A stretch of 64,000 nucleotides of DNA from Euleptes europaea (GCF_029931775.1 NC_079318.1:31448159-31512158), one strand, 5' to 3'. Counted from the first letter of the stretch, positions 11,101 through 22,882 are shown. A program made the numbers and translations. Notes: generated by a model from the sequence alone, not told the origin.

Positions 11101-12677
11101 CTTCCTGTCCATACTCTCCCTATGGGACAGCTATTGCTCCTCCCTCCTATAGGCTCTCCCCATAGCCCACTGGCTCTGGGTAACTTGGTCCCACAGCCTC
11201 TGTGATGGTCCCCTACCCCAGGAGCTGTCATTCACACCACCTTCCAGGTGGTCAGTCGCTACTTCCACTGCAGTCTCTTCCTCTGCCTGTCGGGAGGAAA
11301 ATTCAGCGTTAAGGTGAGTCCCTCCCGCTCTGTGCACTACTTGGAAAGCATAGGTTTGTAGCACCAGGTACCATTAGGTGAATCTAGAGTTGGTGTACTC
11401 CATGCTCTGTAGCCCACAGACAAGACGACTTCAGCAGCACCATCCTGCTTGTGTTCCACTGTTATGGCACCCTATTAGGCCCGCAGTTACCCTGGGACAC
11501 CCCACGAGTGTACAGGATAAAGCTGGTGCGCAAAGGATGGAAACACTGCTGTGTAGCCAGAGACAAAAGGGGTCTCCTGGAATCCATCTTGTTTGTGCAA
11601 GGCTGAAGCAAGCTGACGGGTTGAAAACAGCAAAAGATGAGTCATACCCTCCCAGGAAAGGAATGTTGCAGCTCTCCGAAGAAGAAAGAGAAAACGGATA
11701 AGCATTTAGCATTTCTATACTTTTACGGCAATAGATGGCAAGCACCCTGCCAAATCTTATCAATTCTATTGTAACTAACTCCTAATCTCATCCCAGAGCC
11801 AGGCGTTCTCTCTGACTTCCTCCTTCCAGACCCCACCTCAATTTCCAATTCTGTTACTCAAGGCTCAAACACTGAATTCTTAAGTAGGCTTAAGTAGGCA
11901 TCATCTCTGATGACCTTACTCACTGCACCCTCCTAATCCAATCTCGAGCAATCTTACCTTTGTGCCCCACTGCTCACATACTCTGTGTGTCAGTCTGCCC
12001 CAGGGGCAGAATTTGACTATAAAACAGAGAGCCCTGGCACATGTCAGTGGCTTCTCATTTTGGATCCAGAACACGAGATGTGAGCCCTGCTCCTGGAGGG
12101 GAAGTCCTTTTCCCCTTCCCCTCTTGTAGCTGCCATTCTGAGACCTCGTTCTGCAGGAAAGGTGACTGTGAACCACTTGGGAATCTCAACCCTTTACTTT
12201 CTTAGCTCTGTGTGTGTTGGGAATTGTTTGTTTGTGTGTGTGTTTTTTATTAATTGGTTGTCTAAAGAATATCCATTCCTTTTAGTTGTGTATTGGTTCT
12301 GTTTGGAAGGATGGGTGGAGTCATGATGCTGATGGTATGGTATAAGTGCGTATTTGGCCTTCCCAGGTTCGGGGAAATTACACCAAGCAGATACGCCTTG
12401 GTAATGTTACAAAGTATTTCAGTTACCTGTAATTTCATCAGCTGTGTGTTTGTGTATCTTTATACTCACAGAGGAAGTTGGAGGTGGTTCCTGTGTTTTG
12501 CTGGTCTTGTTGTGCATAGCAACAGTATTCCTTAGTGTTGGAGGAACTGCCCTGTACTGCACCTTCGGCGATACCGAATCTCCAGTATGTACTGATTTTG
12601 CAGCCAACATGGACTTTTACTGTACCCAAATATTACAGGGTATAGAAGAACTTAAGCACTGGATATCTTTATCATAA
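2778..12677 (+). CDS. CNST: CNST, consortin, C-terminal half (5' exons outside window)
   Basis: Consortin is an integral membrane protein of the trans-Golgi and secretory route. It binds connexins, helps carry them to the plasma membrane, and is also listed as a protein phosphatase 1 partner (PPP1R64). Three joined coding exons are visible: 2778-3670 (entry phase 1), 10150-10285 and 12472-12677. They give 410 codons and a stop, against about 725 residues for the human protein, so roughly the C-terminal half. In order they encode a long acidic, Ser/Glu-rich low-complexity region containing SSEDYSREESFSSLDELAKR, a SILK motif and an RVRF motif, then one hydrophobic membrane segment (VLLVLLCIATVFLSVGGTAL) and a short Cys-containing tail ending in ELKHWISLS. 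All junctions are GT-AG and stay in frame. Recognition rests on recalled similarity to vertebrate CNST. Confidence 0.93.
4461..4924. mobile_element. GC-rich MITE-like element, copy 1
   Basis: The left end reads ctgcaatcctgaag and the right end reads cttcagggatgggctg, which are imperfect inverted repeats. A relative at 16321-16782 has gagcaatcttgaag and ccttaggattgcgctg at its ends. The inside is GC-rich and non-coding. Family is unassigned; a hAT-like origin is only a guess. Confidence 0.5.
5082..5150. repeat. (GATA)n microsatellite
   Basis: About 17 uninterrupted GATA units. Long pure GATA tracts are common in squamates. Confidence 0.98.
6115..6590 (-). mobile_element. CR1/L2-like LINE 3' end
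   Basis: On the minus strand 6541-6245 encodes RRWLKGDMIEVYKIMHG and, further on, KLWNPLPQDVVMA, which match the C-terminal end of CR1-clade ORF2. A non-coding tail follows down to a cttatgttagtatgtg end near 6115. It is a typical 5'-truncated copy with part of the reading frame still open. Confidence 0.85.
7070..7229. mobile_element. Hairpin MITE, ggcgaaaacgc ends
   Basis: The 160 bp element is one long imperfect palindrome: ggcgaaaacgcgtggttgct at the left pairs with the right end, and gcctcc, ctgtttcagccag and ccaggat pair inward. The flanks read cagag on both sides, a possible 5 bp target duplication. The outer ends match those of the 31234-31683 element. It has no coding capacity. Confidence 0.7.
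7472..7530 (+). mobile_element. Fragment of the agggttgcca MITE
   Basis: agggttgccagtctccaggt followed by gggctgg matches the left end of the elements at 29937, 36080 and 57866. The right end is missing. Confidence 0.6.
8940..8998. repeat. CA-rich microsatellite
   Basis: Interrupted (CA)n with two gaga steps. Confidence 0.85.
9035..9122 (+). mobile_element. CR1-type LINE 3' terminus
   Basis: The text gggctagatgaccctggagg, then ttccaactctatg and a tctatgat end, is the standard CR1 3' end seen across sauropsids. Only the last hundred bases remain. Confidence 0.85.
10150..10285 (+). CDS. CNST: CNST exon with PP1-docking module
   Basis: The exon joins GAG to AAT at phase 0 and leaves at phase 1. 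It encodes NVPAEGLVSILKKRDD, a linker, then KRRVRFQEMEDSLDQ. SILK followed by RVxF is the known order of the two docking motifs in PP1 regulatory subunits, which fits the PPP1R64 name. Function is inferred from motif and family. Confidence 0.93.
10630..11380 (-). mobile_element. Ty3/Gypsy-type LTR retrotransposon fossil
   Basis: On the minus strand near 11364-11280 a short stretch resembles the RNase H end of a Gypsy polyprotein. Non-coding sequence that may be a 3' LTR follows toward 10630. The remnant is short, heavily broken and clearly old. Family call rests on one short match. Confidence 0.45.
11560..12190 (+). mobile_element. LTR-like region, probably endogenous retrovirus-type solo LTR
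   Basis: The region has LTR-like make-up: a tctcctggaatcc start zone, a TATA-like ctataaaacag at about 12018 and a pyrimidine-rich downstream part. No internal region or clear terminal duplication was found. Treated as an old fossil with low confidence. Confidence 0.3.
12472..12677 (+). CDS. CNST: CNST last coding exon, membrane anchor
   Basis: The exon follows tatactcacag, begins EEVGGGSC and ends in TAA at 12675-12677. About 24 hydrophobic residues form the single C-terminal transmembrane segment. The remaining tail has Cys residues (YCTF, SPVC, FYC) that could sit in the lumen or outside the cell. The 3' UTR end was not resolved. Confidence 0.93.
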
Positions 12678-14065
12678 TACAAGTAAACACTGACACCTTT
12701 CTGACTGCTAACTGACAGTTGCTGAAGATGGGGGGAAAGACCTTCAAGCTTCTTATAACATGGCAGTGTCAGAAGCAGCACAGCTAATAACGCAAGGAGC
12801 ACCTATGTTGTAAGTAGGAGCTACTTTCAGGATTGTATAAGTGGAGTTCACATGAAGGCACGAAGTGGCATAAAGACTGATAAACAGAATGTTCTAATAT
12901 TCATCTTTAGAGACCATTTAAACAGCCATCGTCCCCTCAACCTTGGGAAATGAAGAAAGAAAAGTAATCACCGCACAGTTTCAAATCCCCACATGATCAA
13001 ATGCAATATATGTAAGCTTAGTGCAAGACTGATGGGTTTTTTTCCTGCTGTTTGTGCAGAGATTTTTGTCTCCAACTCTCTCATGCAATAAGGAAATGCT
13101 ATATGGGTATGTACCTTATTTTTTTGTTGTTGAAGTCTTCATGTCTGTCTAGATTTTTAATTGTCCTAGTGAGTTTTGTAACTTGGAGTAGTGCCGTGGG
13201 AATCCGAGCCCTCAATCTAAATGTGACATTTGCCTTGCATTCATTATGTAGCAGCAGTAATGGGTGATGCATCTATCACTTTATATAGTCTGGACAAATT
13301 ATGCAGTCTTTTAATTTGCAGACTCCTAAAAAATTATTATTTTTTGCAAACCAAACATCATACAATGACCATTGAGGAGCCATGATTGGCTGCAGCTCCC
13401 AGTAGAGTGTGCTCCCAGTTGGCAAACCTGGTTTTCCTCGGTGTAAGGAGAGAAATGAGCCTCGGTCAATGCCAAAACTCTCACGAGTTTTAACCAAGCT
13501 GGATTGCCTCGAACTGTTTGGGTCACCAGACGCTGAGCTGGGATATATGACTACTGACTAGATTTCTACTGGTCTAAATTATGACAAGAAAGCTGGACTG
13601 AAAAATCAAACATCTGATTAAAGATCATAAGCTAGTCAGTTGAAAACCTGAGATACATGACCCCGAGTTATTACATGAAGTCATGTGGCCTCTGATTGCC
13701 ACAGCTCTCTCAACCCATTTGCAACTGAAACTCCCAGTCATGCAGTTATTCCAGTCCATTCCCTTTGGCTTTGGGGCTAAAGTTATTGTCTGGTTCAGAC
13801 GTAACATGGAACCCTGGTTTAACTGGCAACACTGTGAAAGCAGGATTCAGCTTGCAGTCAGTCATTCACATCCTGGTTAGCCTTGACAAGTGCAGGTTTC
13901 ATTGTCTTCTCTCCTTCCTCTCCTGAAGATACCCGATTGGTACCCTGGTCTGCATTGTAGTAAGGGTGGCTCCAGGGAACAAGCCAGGGTGTCAGTGTTT
14001 GTGTATCAAGCAGAACCATTTTGTTAATCAAGAAACATCAAACCATGGTTTCATGGTTTGACATA

Positions 14066-14108
14066 CCTAACTAGAGTCCACTGCTCTTAACCACTACACC
14101 ACGCTGCC
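14066..14108 (-). mobile_element. SINE head remnant
   Basis: gagtccactgctcttaacca followed by ctacaccacgctg is the reverse of the gccagcgtggtgtagtgg SINE head. The body is missing. Confidence 0.6.
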
Positions 14109-15083
14109 TCATATGGCCATTAGCATAGTTAATGGAATGTCCTGTGTTTAGAATAACCATGCTAATTATAGTTAACTAAAACACGTTAATGAAGCCAAAC
14201 CTTTGTGTCTTGTGCTCCCATTGTAGATTGTTTTCCACTTGTCTTGCATCCCATTGTTTAAGCCAAAATCATGAAAACTTTTTAAAGGTCTTAAATAGTT
14301 AGAATAATAACAAAGGACTAAGCAAAGGCAACGAACAGATTCGTGAAGGTCAAGTAGCTGCTGAAAATGATGTTGTATACACTATCATATTCATTTCCTT
14401 GGTCTTTAGAGGACTGAATTTTAAACTTTCTACCTTCAGGGAACACTTTTCACATTGACTTGTCTGTTGTTAGGTGGAAAGCCTGGGCATATTCTAGGTG
14501 CCCACAGTTAACTAAGAATACTGGGGCCTCATCCTGTGTGGACTGTGGTGCCTTCATACATAGCCACCATTCTCTTGCATCTGCAGTGAGGAAAGCCAGT
14601 AGGTGTGAACAAGTTGTCTTTTGAGATTGCTGACCTTCTCAGTGAGGAACCCAGGGTTCCCTGGAAAACAGTTTGAAAGCACTGCTTTGGGAAATTACGA
14701 GCAGAGAATAGAATGATCCACTATTTCATTGTACTCTTGACTTCTGCAACCGCTGGAGAAGGCATTTGTAGAAGTCTTTCTGTCTAAACCATTCCTGAAA
14801 GTTGTCTTTACTATCTTTGCTCAGTTTCAAAAGTAGTTTGCCATGTTTTTTGAGAAACACAAGTCCAGTGACCTGCTGTACATTTGTTTGGATGCTGGCC
14901 AGTATATTTAAATTACATGAGGGAAGAGTTGGGTTAAATATTAGAAACTTTTAAGATCACTTAGTTCAGGAGGAAAGCAATTTTTCTAATATTTGAAAGG
15001 GAAGTTTTCAAAGGAATTATCATCTTAGTCATTTTAAAGATAGAGAGTAAAATTCCTACTGGGTATATGCAAGGATTTACATA

Positions 15084-15285
15084 CGTACGCAAGTGTCATC
15101 AAGTCACAACCAATTTGTGGCGATGACAGCAAGAGGCTTGTAAGGCAAGGGAGAAGCGGAGGTGGTTTGCCATCGCCTTCCTCTGCAGAGTCTTTCTTGG
15201 TGGCCTCCCATCCAATTACTGACCTGTCTTAGCTTCCGAGATCTGACGGGATTGGGCTATACCATGCTGCCTTCACTCCCATGCA
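15084..15285 (-). mobile_element. 5S rRNA-derived SINE (5S-Sauria-like)
   Basis: Read on the minus strand, the head corresponds to 5S rRNA internal promoter sequence (gatctcggaagctaag and ggatgggaggcc). The shared tail follows, ending in a gtgacttgatgacact-like stretch near 15090. It is diverged. It is a SINE and not a 5S gene, because the 5S part is incomplete and fused to the RTE-like tail. Confidence 0.8.
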
Positions 15286-16320
15286 AGGATTTGGGTACAT
15301 CTAAAATACCTTTTTTGGCTTTGGCCGCTAAATTCATGCTATTCTTGCTGCATCTTGTTCTTCTGGTTCCTTCTGGCCTTCTGGTTCCTTCAAGCTTTCC
15401 AAGGGGAGTGGTATCTAGGACTAGGGGAGAGCTTAATAAAATAGGTGGTGTATCCATTTCCTGCACCTTCTCCGCCAAACCTTTTATATTTTATTGGCGC
15501 AATATGCTCTCTATGCAATATGCAGACCTCAAAAATCTTAAGTTATTTTAATGTTTGCATGAGGGCCTTCCCTAACTCCTCTTCTGCAAAAGAATCACCC
15601 CTACTTTCATAATAATAAACAAACAACAGGAATGCAGAGCTGGAATATGACTATACCATTAGAAAAAAAAGTTGTCATATTCCATAAAATGTTGGTTGAC
15701 AATGAAATTAAGGGCTTTAGAAAGCAATCCTCAGGAATCCAGTGTACTCCTCTGAAGTTGGTGTTTCATTTTTACTAGCAGTGTATGATGCAATGTGAAC
15801 CAATACTTAAGCCTTGGCTGTGCAAAAGACCAGAAATAACTTAGCAAATGAAGTTAAATGGTGAAGGTGGCATTTGGAATTTTAACATAAAGGCATGTTT
15901 TTGGCATTTGCAAAAATATCCTTTGGTTTTGTACAAAAATCAATTTATTTCTATTTAATGCTTGCTAGTAATTACACCATTACCCCCTTCTTCTTGAGAT
16001 ATACCCCTTTGCTAAATAGCTAGCACTGACCAGGAAACATTTTTCTCTTTCTGTGCGATGCGACAAAGAGAATGGACAACATGTAGCACAATTATGCCCC
16101 CTTATTTGATTTCTCCTTACCTATTTAATATACATGATGTTTCTCTTTGATTGCATCTTTCTTTATATCTCTAGCCTCACTTCTCCCAATCAAAGTTGAG
16201 GCGTAAAAATGTCTAATTTATATTTTTACCTTTGGGACACGGCACCATATACTTGTATTGACCTACCTGCCTGCAATATTGGCATTGCATTTTATTTGAA
16301 GTATTTTGTTGACATCTTTC

Positions 16321-16782
16321 AGAGCAATCTTGAAGGGGGGGAAGGCTTCTGGTGCCCCAGTGCCAGCATAGATGCTACTTGCAGCATGAAAATGGGCATC
16401 TATGCCAGCAGCAGGCCACTTATGCTAGTGCCAGGGAGCGGTGCAGCAGCACTGTGCTCAGGCATCAGAGCAGCCGCCACCGCATTTCTCCAGCGCAAGG
16501 GCTTGCACTGGCACCAAAGGAGGCATTCCTGGGGGCAGGGCTGACTTCAGTTAGCTTCCACAGCCCTTTCGTTCTGGGAATATCCCTTTTTGCAGCCACA
16601 AACTTGTGCCTGCAAAAACCATGGCACAGCCCCGTGTAACTCAATGGGGCAGTTACATGAGGTTTCGCAGAAGAATACATTTCCCCCTTCTGTGCCAAGC
16701 CACCAAGCTGCTCAGGAGGCAGTGCGGCTGTGCTGTCCCTGAGCCTGCCGTAAGTACTCCCCCTTAGGATTGCGCTGTTTAA
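16321..16782. mobile_element. GC-rich MITE-like element, copy 2
   Basis: The ends gagcaatcttgaag and ccttaggattgcgctg are inverted relative to each other and match the 4461-4924 copy. The inside has similar phrases (cattcctgggggcag, agcttcc, ccctttcg). Length is about 460 bp, as for copy 1. Confidence 0.55.
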
Positions 16783-19069
16783 GCCTAAGGCCAGTCGGAA
16801 TCCAAGACTCGCACTGGATTTATGTCAATGCCTCCACACACATCTTAAAATGTCTCCCCCACCCTTTCTGACCTCCTAAGTCTTATACTGTTTAAAGTTC
16901 CCCAGGATATCAAAAGTAGTTTTAAACAGAGTAGGTCAGCTTTTGAAGTGAAGGACTTTAAGGTCAGTCTATCGTGAAGCTTCCTGTGTATGGCTTTTGG
17001 TTCGGAGCCCAAGGATTTGTGTGCTAGTACAGTGAATATTACTGTGGATTCATTAATTGGCAATTCTTCCCCCTGATGTTTCACTTATTCTACATCTAAA
17101 CACGGTTCTCCATGTGCACTCCAAAAGCTTTTGTGTTGCACTGTAGCAATGCCTGAACTCTTGGGGCGGGGTGGGTGGGTGGCACAAGTGTTGAAATGTC
17201 ACTGGCTGGTTCAGTACATCACTTCTGTCTGCCTTTATTTAATTAGCTTGATTTGTGAATCAAGAGGGTCTTCTTGTTCTTTTATTTTGTAATTTTTTGA
17301 CCGAGTGTTGATGAGCATGCATTCTGTTGCTATTAATGTATTTATCTCTGTATTTAGTCACTATTTTGGGGCGTTTGTAATTTTCAGTTTGGTGGTGTTC
17401 TATTGAATATTAATGTTTCAAGAAACCGTGGATTTCACATGTGTTTAAAAAGTTTGTGCGCCTAATCACCAAAAAATATTGAGAGTTATGACTTGAAAAT
17501 GCTTATTTTAAAAGTATGCTGTGTACATTTTGACAAAAGTGATTTTAAAGAGACTTTTATTGCACATTTAAAGAAATACAACACAGTTTTTAAAATTTCA
17601 TGTTGCACTAGGGTTGCCAGATACCCCTTTTCTTGAGAGAACCATTTTATTCCCAGTAATGCTAATTCCACAGAGCATAATGCATCTCCCTTACTTCAAG
17701 ACACCCCTGCTCCATCAGACTCTAAACAGGCACTGCAACAATGTGCTCCTTTATTTTTGAACTTTTGATATGGCAATCCTAACCCAACATCACTTTAAAT
17801 AAGGATACCCTTGCTGTGACAGAACCTGTATAACAGCTCCCATTTTGCTCAAGGCTGGGGCATGAGGCAAAGATAAGGGGACATGTTCAGAGCTGGTGCC
17901 ATTCCAGAGCAGTCTTAAGGTTGGTCTCGTTTATTATCACTATACAGAAGCAGTCTAGAATTTCTGGCCATGTTTGCATGTACTGCTTCATCTCTTTGCT
18001 GATCACATGGTCTCACGTTGTAGCTAGATATCCTAGTCGTTCCAAGATAACAAAACTTTGGTACTAATTCTTGTTTGATGTAGTTCACATGCTTTATGGT
18101 GGCTTTTCAGATGGTTTGCTCCGTAACAACTTTGCTCTGACTGACCTATAAATTATGTTTATCTATTCATGGGCCCTAATTCTGTAAACCATTTTTATGC
18201 AAGTCCAACATACATATGCATGTGTAAACCTTTGTAGGGTCCAGACGTGAAAGCTGAACCCAAGCTAACTGAAGAGTAAATTGTGTATTATTTTTCTATT
18301 TGAAAATTCTGTAGACATTATCATTAGAAACAAATTACTGTAAAACTGAGAGAAACTAGGATGAAACATATTTATTTTCTCTCTCTCAGTATTGATGTGT
18401 GCAAAATTCCTTTGGCTCTAATAACCCAATTCACATAGCTGTTTCCTCCTGGTTATGTGTGACTGGATGTTGTGTAAAAAGTACAGGGGAGAGGGAGAAA
18501 TGATAGAACAGTATACTACATTGGCCTCAATTATACTATTGTCATGTAGTGTATTAAAACTCTTTTATAAACAATTAGCTCGATACTAAGTCAAATATAC
18601 TTAAAAGAGAAACTCAAAATGTAAATTCACCTTTATAAGGCACATACTCCTTCAATCACTGCCTCCCAGCTGACTAATGGTTCAAGATGTGTAGATGTGT
18701 CTGTTTGTGCCTAGGCTGATGTGCAATCAATTACTGCCCATAGGAGAGAAAAGCTTATTGGTTAAGCTTCTTGAACAGAAGAGAATCCTAAAGCCAAATT
18801 AGGAACAAAGTTGGATGTTGTGAGTGAAACTAGCTCACATTCTTATTAAACTTCTAATAAAAGGGCTGTTATACTCATATAACTGTAATTTAGTTCTATT
18901 ATAGTTTAAGAGCAAGACAATTCCAAGTTATTAATATTTGTCAACAAGAGGAGAAAATTACTATTTGAAACCATCAAACCACACTTGTAATTTCTAAGCA
19001 TAGCAAACAAAAATAAAGTGTCCCTGAAAAAAATGCATGAAGTATGTACTTATTTCCTTTGTACAGTCT

Positions 19070-19925
19070 ACCTTTCTTGCTGGGAGAGACTCAAGGCAGA
19101 TAACAAAGTGCAAAAAAGGCTATCAAATATCATGAGACTTTAATAATCAGTGCAATAGAACTAGGATTGAGACACAATGCAAAAAAGAGCATGATGTCTC
19201 ATAAGCAATGCAGAAAATGAATTGCATATGTAGAAGACAATGCAGTAAGAGCAAGATAATACCTACATTAAGCACTACATACACTGCTGTCCTGTTCCCC
19301 TTATAAAAGCGCTTTCCTGAACCACTCCGTTATACTACTCCCTCTATAAAAATGCCATTAATGTTTTGCACATTTTGCAGAATTATATTATTGTGGGAGC
19401 CTACATGACCTCTTCAGGCAGGTCATTCTACAAGGTATGAGCCACAACAGGCAGGTATTGAGAACCAGGGTGGTGTAGTGGTTAAGAGCAGCGGACTCTA
19501 ATCTGGAGAACCGGGTTTGATCCCCAGCTTCTCCACATGAGTGGCGGATTCTGGAGAACTGGGTTTGATTCCCTGCTCCTCCACATGAAGCCTGCTGGGT
19601 GAACTTGGGCTAGTCACAGTTCTGTCAGAACTCTGTCAGCCCTACCTGCCTCACAAGGTGCCTGTTGTTGGGGAGGGGGAAGGTGACAGTAAGCCGTTTT
19701 GAGACTCCTTTCGGTAGAGAAAATGGTATAAAAACCAACTCTTCCTCTGTTGCTCTCACTCATTTGGAGGGTGGCACCTTTAGAAGACTTTGCTCAGATG
19801 GACAAAGCTGTCATGGCAAGCCTCAGCAGGAGAGGTTGTCCTGCAAGCATGTGGGCCATGAAGGACTTCGTATGTAACAACCAGTTCCTTGAACTAAACC
19901 CAGTAATTGATAGGTTATCAGTGGA
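19070..19925 (-). mobile_element. LINE 3' region (CR1/L2-like) interrupted by a SINE
   Basis: The parts 19070-19452 and 19748-19925 look like one element on the minus strand, split by the SINE at 19453-19747. The tail type (inverse of ttgctgggagagactcaagg) and the ggagggtggcaccttta stretch resemble the pieces at 45235-45810 and 47118-47460. The interruption shows that the SINE is younger. Confidence 0.45.
19453..19747 (+). mobile_element. tRNA-derived SINE inserted in a LINE tail
   Basis: The sequence starts gaaccagggtggtgtagtgg, has gggtttgatcccc as the B box, and ends tataaaaaccaactcttcct. It belongs to the same family as 2049-2342. Confidence 0.85.
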
Positions 19926-19927
19926 GT

Positions 19928-20423
19928 GACTGCAGAAAGGTATAACAAGCCTTTCTGCAGGGGACCCGCAAGGACTTGCAGGGAGGGCGCTTTCAAGGCT
20001 GACCCTGCCTTGGGACGGTAATGTAAACAAACTTCACCCGGGTTTCGTCTGAGTAACTCCCCGAGTAACACACACACCATAAAGCAAAAGAAGGCTTTAT
20101 TGAAGAAATTCAAGAAAGGCATTAAAACAAGGCATATGGCTCAGTGGCAGTGTTAACACATAAAACAACCAAGCTATCTAGCTGACTACTTACTTTAGGT
20201 CCTACAGCAGCAATGATGGTTCTTTAGCACAGAGTTCCGGCGCGTAATACAGATATCTTCTGGCAGCACAGGAGGGGTATGGAGATAAAGGGTAAGGACC
20301 ATCTTTCCATTACAAGCTATATTTTATAGAAGACTGCTGTCCATAACCTCCTGAGCTCCTCAGCCAATCACTGGACGGTATCCATGGAATTTTCTAGGGT
20401 GACAGCGTGCTCCCTGTCCCACA
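19928..20423 (-). mobile_element. Solo-LTR-like fossil
   Basis: On the minus strand the piece opens with tgtgggacaggg. It has a TATA-like tctataaaatat at about 20333 and a caataaagcc poly(A)-signal-like stretch at about 20100, and ends in a gcagtca-type end. This order fits an LTR of about 500 bp. No internal region was seen, and exact ends and target duplication are unresolved. It is an old fossil. Confidence 0.4.
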
Positions 20424-20454
20424 CTAGAATCACAGCTGATTTGCATGAGCTAAT

Positions 20455-20737
20455 TAACTACCTTTTACTGACAGAAACCAAGGCTTGAAAGCTGATAATA
20501 CTGTTCTGGTTGCTTAGCAATGGCCACTGAGAACATCTGTTTCTTAAACTACAGGCACTCTTTTTTATTATGTGGGGAGATTAACTGCCTAATTTTTTTT
20601 GTCTGTTTCATATTTTCTGCAAACCTGGGGCTTTTTTCAGGTTTGTAGAAAGCTCCATTTTGTCTGTTTGTGGCTTCAGTCGCTGGATTTGTATCGACAA
20701 ATGGTCATGCTGAGAATTAGATATAGTGATATAATAT
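20455..20737 (+). repeat. Unidentified dispersed repeat, copy 1
   Basis: The copy shares ccttttactgacagaaacca, then aatactg, ttgc-tagca, a T-rich block, tctgcaaacctggggctttt, tgtctgttt-tggcttcagtc and tatagtgat with 28196-28500 in the same order and orientation. The family is not recognised. Confidence 0.6.
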
Positions 20738-20744
20738 TTCTGCT

Positions 20745-21058
20745 CCCCCTAGGTCCCAATAGTAACCACGTTGTGGCATTTTGTGCCAACCAAAGTTACC
20801 AAGTTGACTTCCAAGAGCAGCTCCCCACAGATTCCATTACAATAGTATTGACTCATGATCATTGTGGCATGGAACCATGTGGCCCGATGAGCTGAGTCAA
20901 AGTAAAGAGCCACCTTGTGAGCGAAAGAAAAACAGAAGAATGTGTTCTTTGCCACCACATTAACTTGCTTGTCCAGCAATAATTCTGGGTGCAGAATAAC
21001 TCCGATGCTTTTAACAGAGTCGGCAGGTCCTATCACTGAATGTGAGAAGCACAATGTC
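20745..21058 (-). mobile_element. L2/CR1-like LINE ORF2 fragment
   Basis: The minus strand from about 21030 encodes SVKSIGVILHPELLLDKQVN followed by VVAKNTFF and a Tyr/Asp-containing stretch. It matches the L2-like reverse transcriptase C-terminal region just upstream of the part seen at 43745-44640. Only a short 5'- and 3'-truncated fragment is present. Confidence 0.75.
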
Positions 21059-21367
21059 CTTCAAATCCTTTGAGTGCCATGCTTGATAAAGGATGCAGAC
21101 TAACACAGAGAATGTGCTCAGGTGATGAAAAAAGCAGAAGTTTTCGAAAAGCATTTGAAATGAATTGTTTATTTTTTAAGGAACTATATCCTGGATCCAA
21201 CCCTTTATGCAATGCAAAGTACTCTGCAGCTCCTCACTATGTCAGTTCTAGGGAGGGGATGTGGGCATTGAACAGGAATCTGCAGGTTAATATTGGGTAA
21301 GTACTCTTGCAACTGTCTTTGCCCCCTCCTCCTCCTGGACAGCTCCTTTCCTTTTTCTTCTAAGGAA

Positions 21368-21626
21368 AAAAAAGGTAAAGGTCCCCTGTGCAGGCACCGG
21401 GTCATTCCTGACCCATGGGGTGACATCACATCCCGACATTTACTAGGCAGACTTTGTTTACGGGGTGGTTTGCCAGTGCTTTCCCCAGTCATCTTCCCTT
21501 TACCCCCAGCGAGCTGGGTACTCATTTTACCAACCTCGGAAGGCTGGAAGTCAACCTTGAGCCGGCTACCTGAAACCAACTTCCGTCGGGATCAAACTCA
21601 GGTCGTGAGCAAAGCTATGGGGCTCC
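21368..21626 (-). mobile_element. tRNA-derived SINE (aaaggtaaaggtcccctg type, reversed)
   Basis: On the minus strand the tRNA-like head includes gctcacgacctgagtttgat and ccgacgg. On the plus strand the tail end reads ggtaaaggtcccctgtgcag. This SINE is frequent in squamates. It produces open frames on both strands that are not genes. Confidence 0.8.
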
Positions 21627-22738
21627 TCTTCTAAGGAAACAAACCAAATTTCTGGCAAAAGCAATAGTAATATGTAACAAACTTATCCCTTTTGCTCAGG
21701 TGCATATTTATTGTTGTTTTTTCATTGTGAAAACATTCTAGGAGAATATGCTGTTGACAAGTAGAAATAATGTAGTTTTCCATTGTCTTTTAATTTCGTT
21801 CTGTGTGGTTTCTCTGCCATTCTTGGCCAAGCAGTACATCAGCATCTGTTTATGCCAATAAATGGCACTTTCCCCTGCTCTCACTTAAATGCAATAAAAT
21901 GACCAATGGAATCAGCTGAGGATTGTGGCTTTGCTCCTTGCATTAAACAAGCAATGTTTATTCTGGGGGGAGGCCCTCATTTCACATGTCCAGTGTGCTG
22001 CATTTTATGACTTATACAGAGTAGGTCATCTGACAGCGATCTCTGTGTTCTGCTGAAGTGCGTATACTAAATAAGGTAAACTACAGCAAGCAGTATTACA
22101 ATTTTAAAAAATGTTTTTAACCAGCAAGCTCTACCATCCAGAATGTTAATTTTATTATAATCTAGGTGGAGTACAATTGAAAAGTCATCGAGAAAGTATT
22201 CCAAGAAAAAAATTAGTGCTGTAGTACTATGGAAAGAATTAATGTTGTTCCAACATTTTCTATTCCAGTAACTTCTTCCTAGGCACATACTTTGATATGC
22301 AGTCAACAGTCTCAAAAAATAAAGGCCATTACTGACTGGCAAGGTAAAACACAAAGCTGCGTAATTGTTTTCTCAGTCAATCCAGTGCTTTTGTTGAAAA
22401 CCCGCTAAAGTTCAAATGACAATCAAGCTGTACTCATTTAGAAAGTTATACATTTTACCCATTTTGTCAATGTATCCATAAATAGCATTGTCATTAATAT
22501 CTGACCCAGTTCACTATGTAATAATAGTACTGCAGTTTACAGTACACACATTTGAAATATAGGGCGGGCCGGGAAAGTGTGCAGCAGGGTAGGAAAAGTT
22601 CCAGCTGAAATGCTATGGCTCCTTCTCCAGTTTTCCCACCGGCTGCCATTTTGTGACAGCATGCTGGCTGCCCAGCTGAGTCCCAGCCCCACCAGACAAG
22701 CCCCTGACCCTTGTGCCAGCTCCCAACCCTCCCCAGCG

Positions 22739-22882
22739 CATGCCAGCAAACTTGGCTCATAGGTAAGTCTGAGCCTGTGCTTTCAGATACTTGCTTCTCT
22801 ATCCTCCCAGCATGCCAGCAAACCTGGCTCATAGGTAAGTCTGAGCCTGTGCTTTCAGATACTTGCTTCTCTATCCTCCCAA
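22739..22882. repeat. 72 bp tandem duplication
   Basis: Two copies, 22739-22810 and 22811-22882, differ by very few bases. The unit length is a multiple of three, so frames stay open on both strands and the encoded peptides repeat 24 residues. Each unit contains a donor-like ataggtaagtctg. No homology was recognised. Confidence 0.9.

Larger units (their letters stand above)
10286..12471. other. CNST last intron
   Basis: No exon is seen inside. The intron contains a Ty3/Gypsy-type fossil around 10630-11380 and an LTR-like region around 11560-12190. Confidence 0.6.

Noticed and set aside
13300-14150. Possible decayed DNA transposon (aaccatggttt-type phrases)
   Set aside because: Some phrases look repeat-like, but I could not define two ends or a second copy.
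21205-21634. Open frames of 113-124 codons
   Set aside because: They lie over a reversed tRNA-derived SINE.
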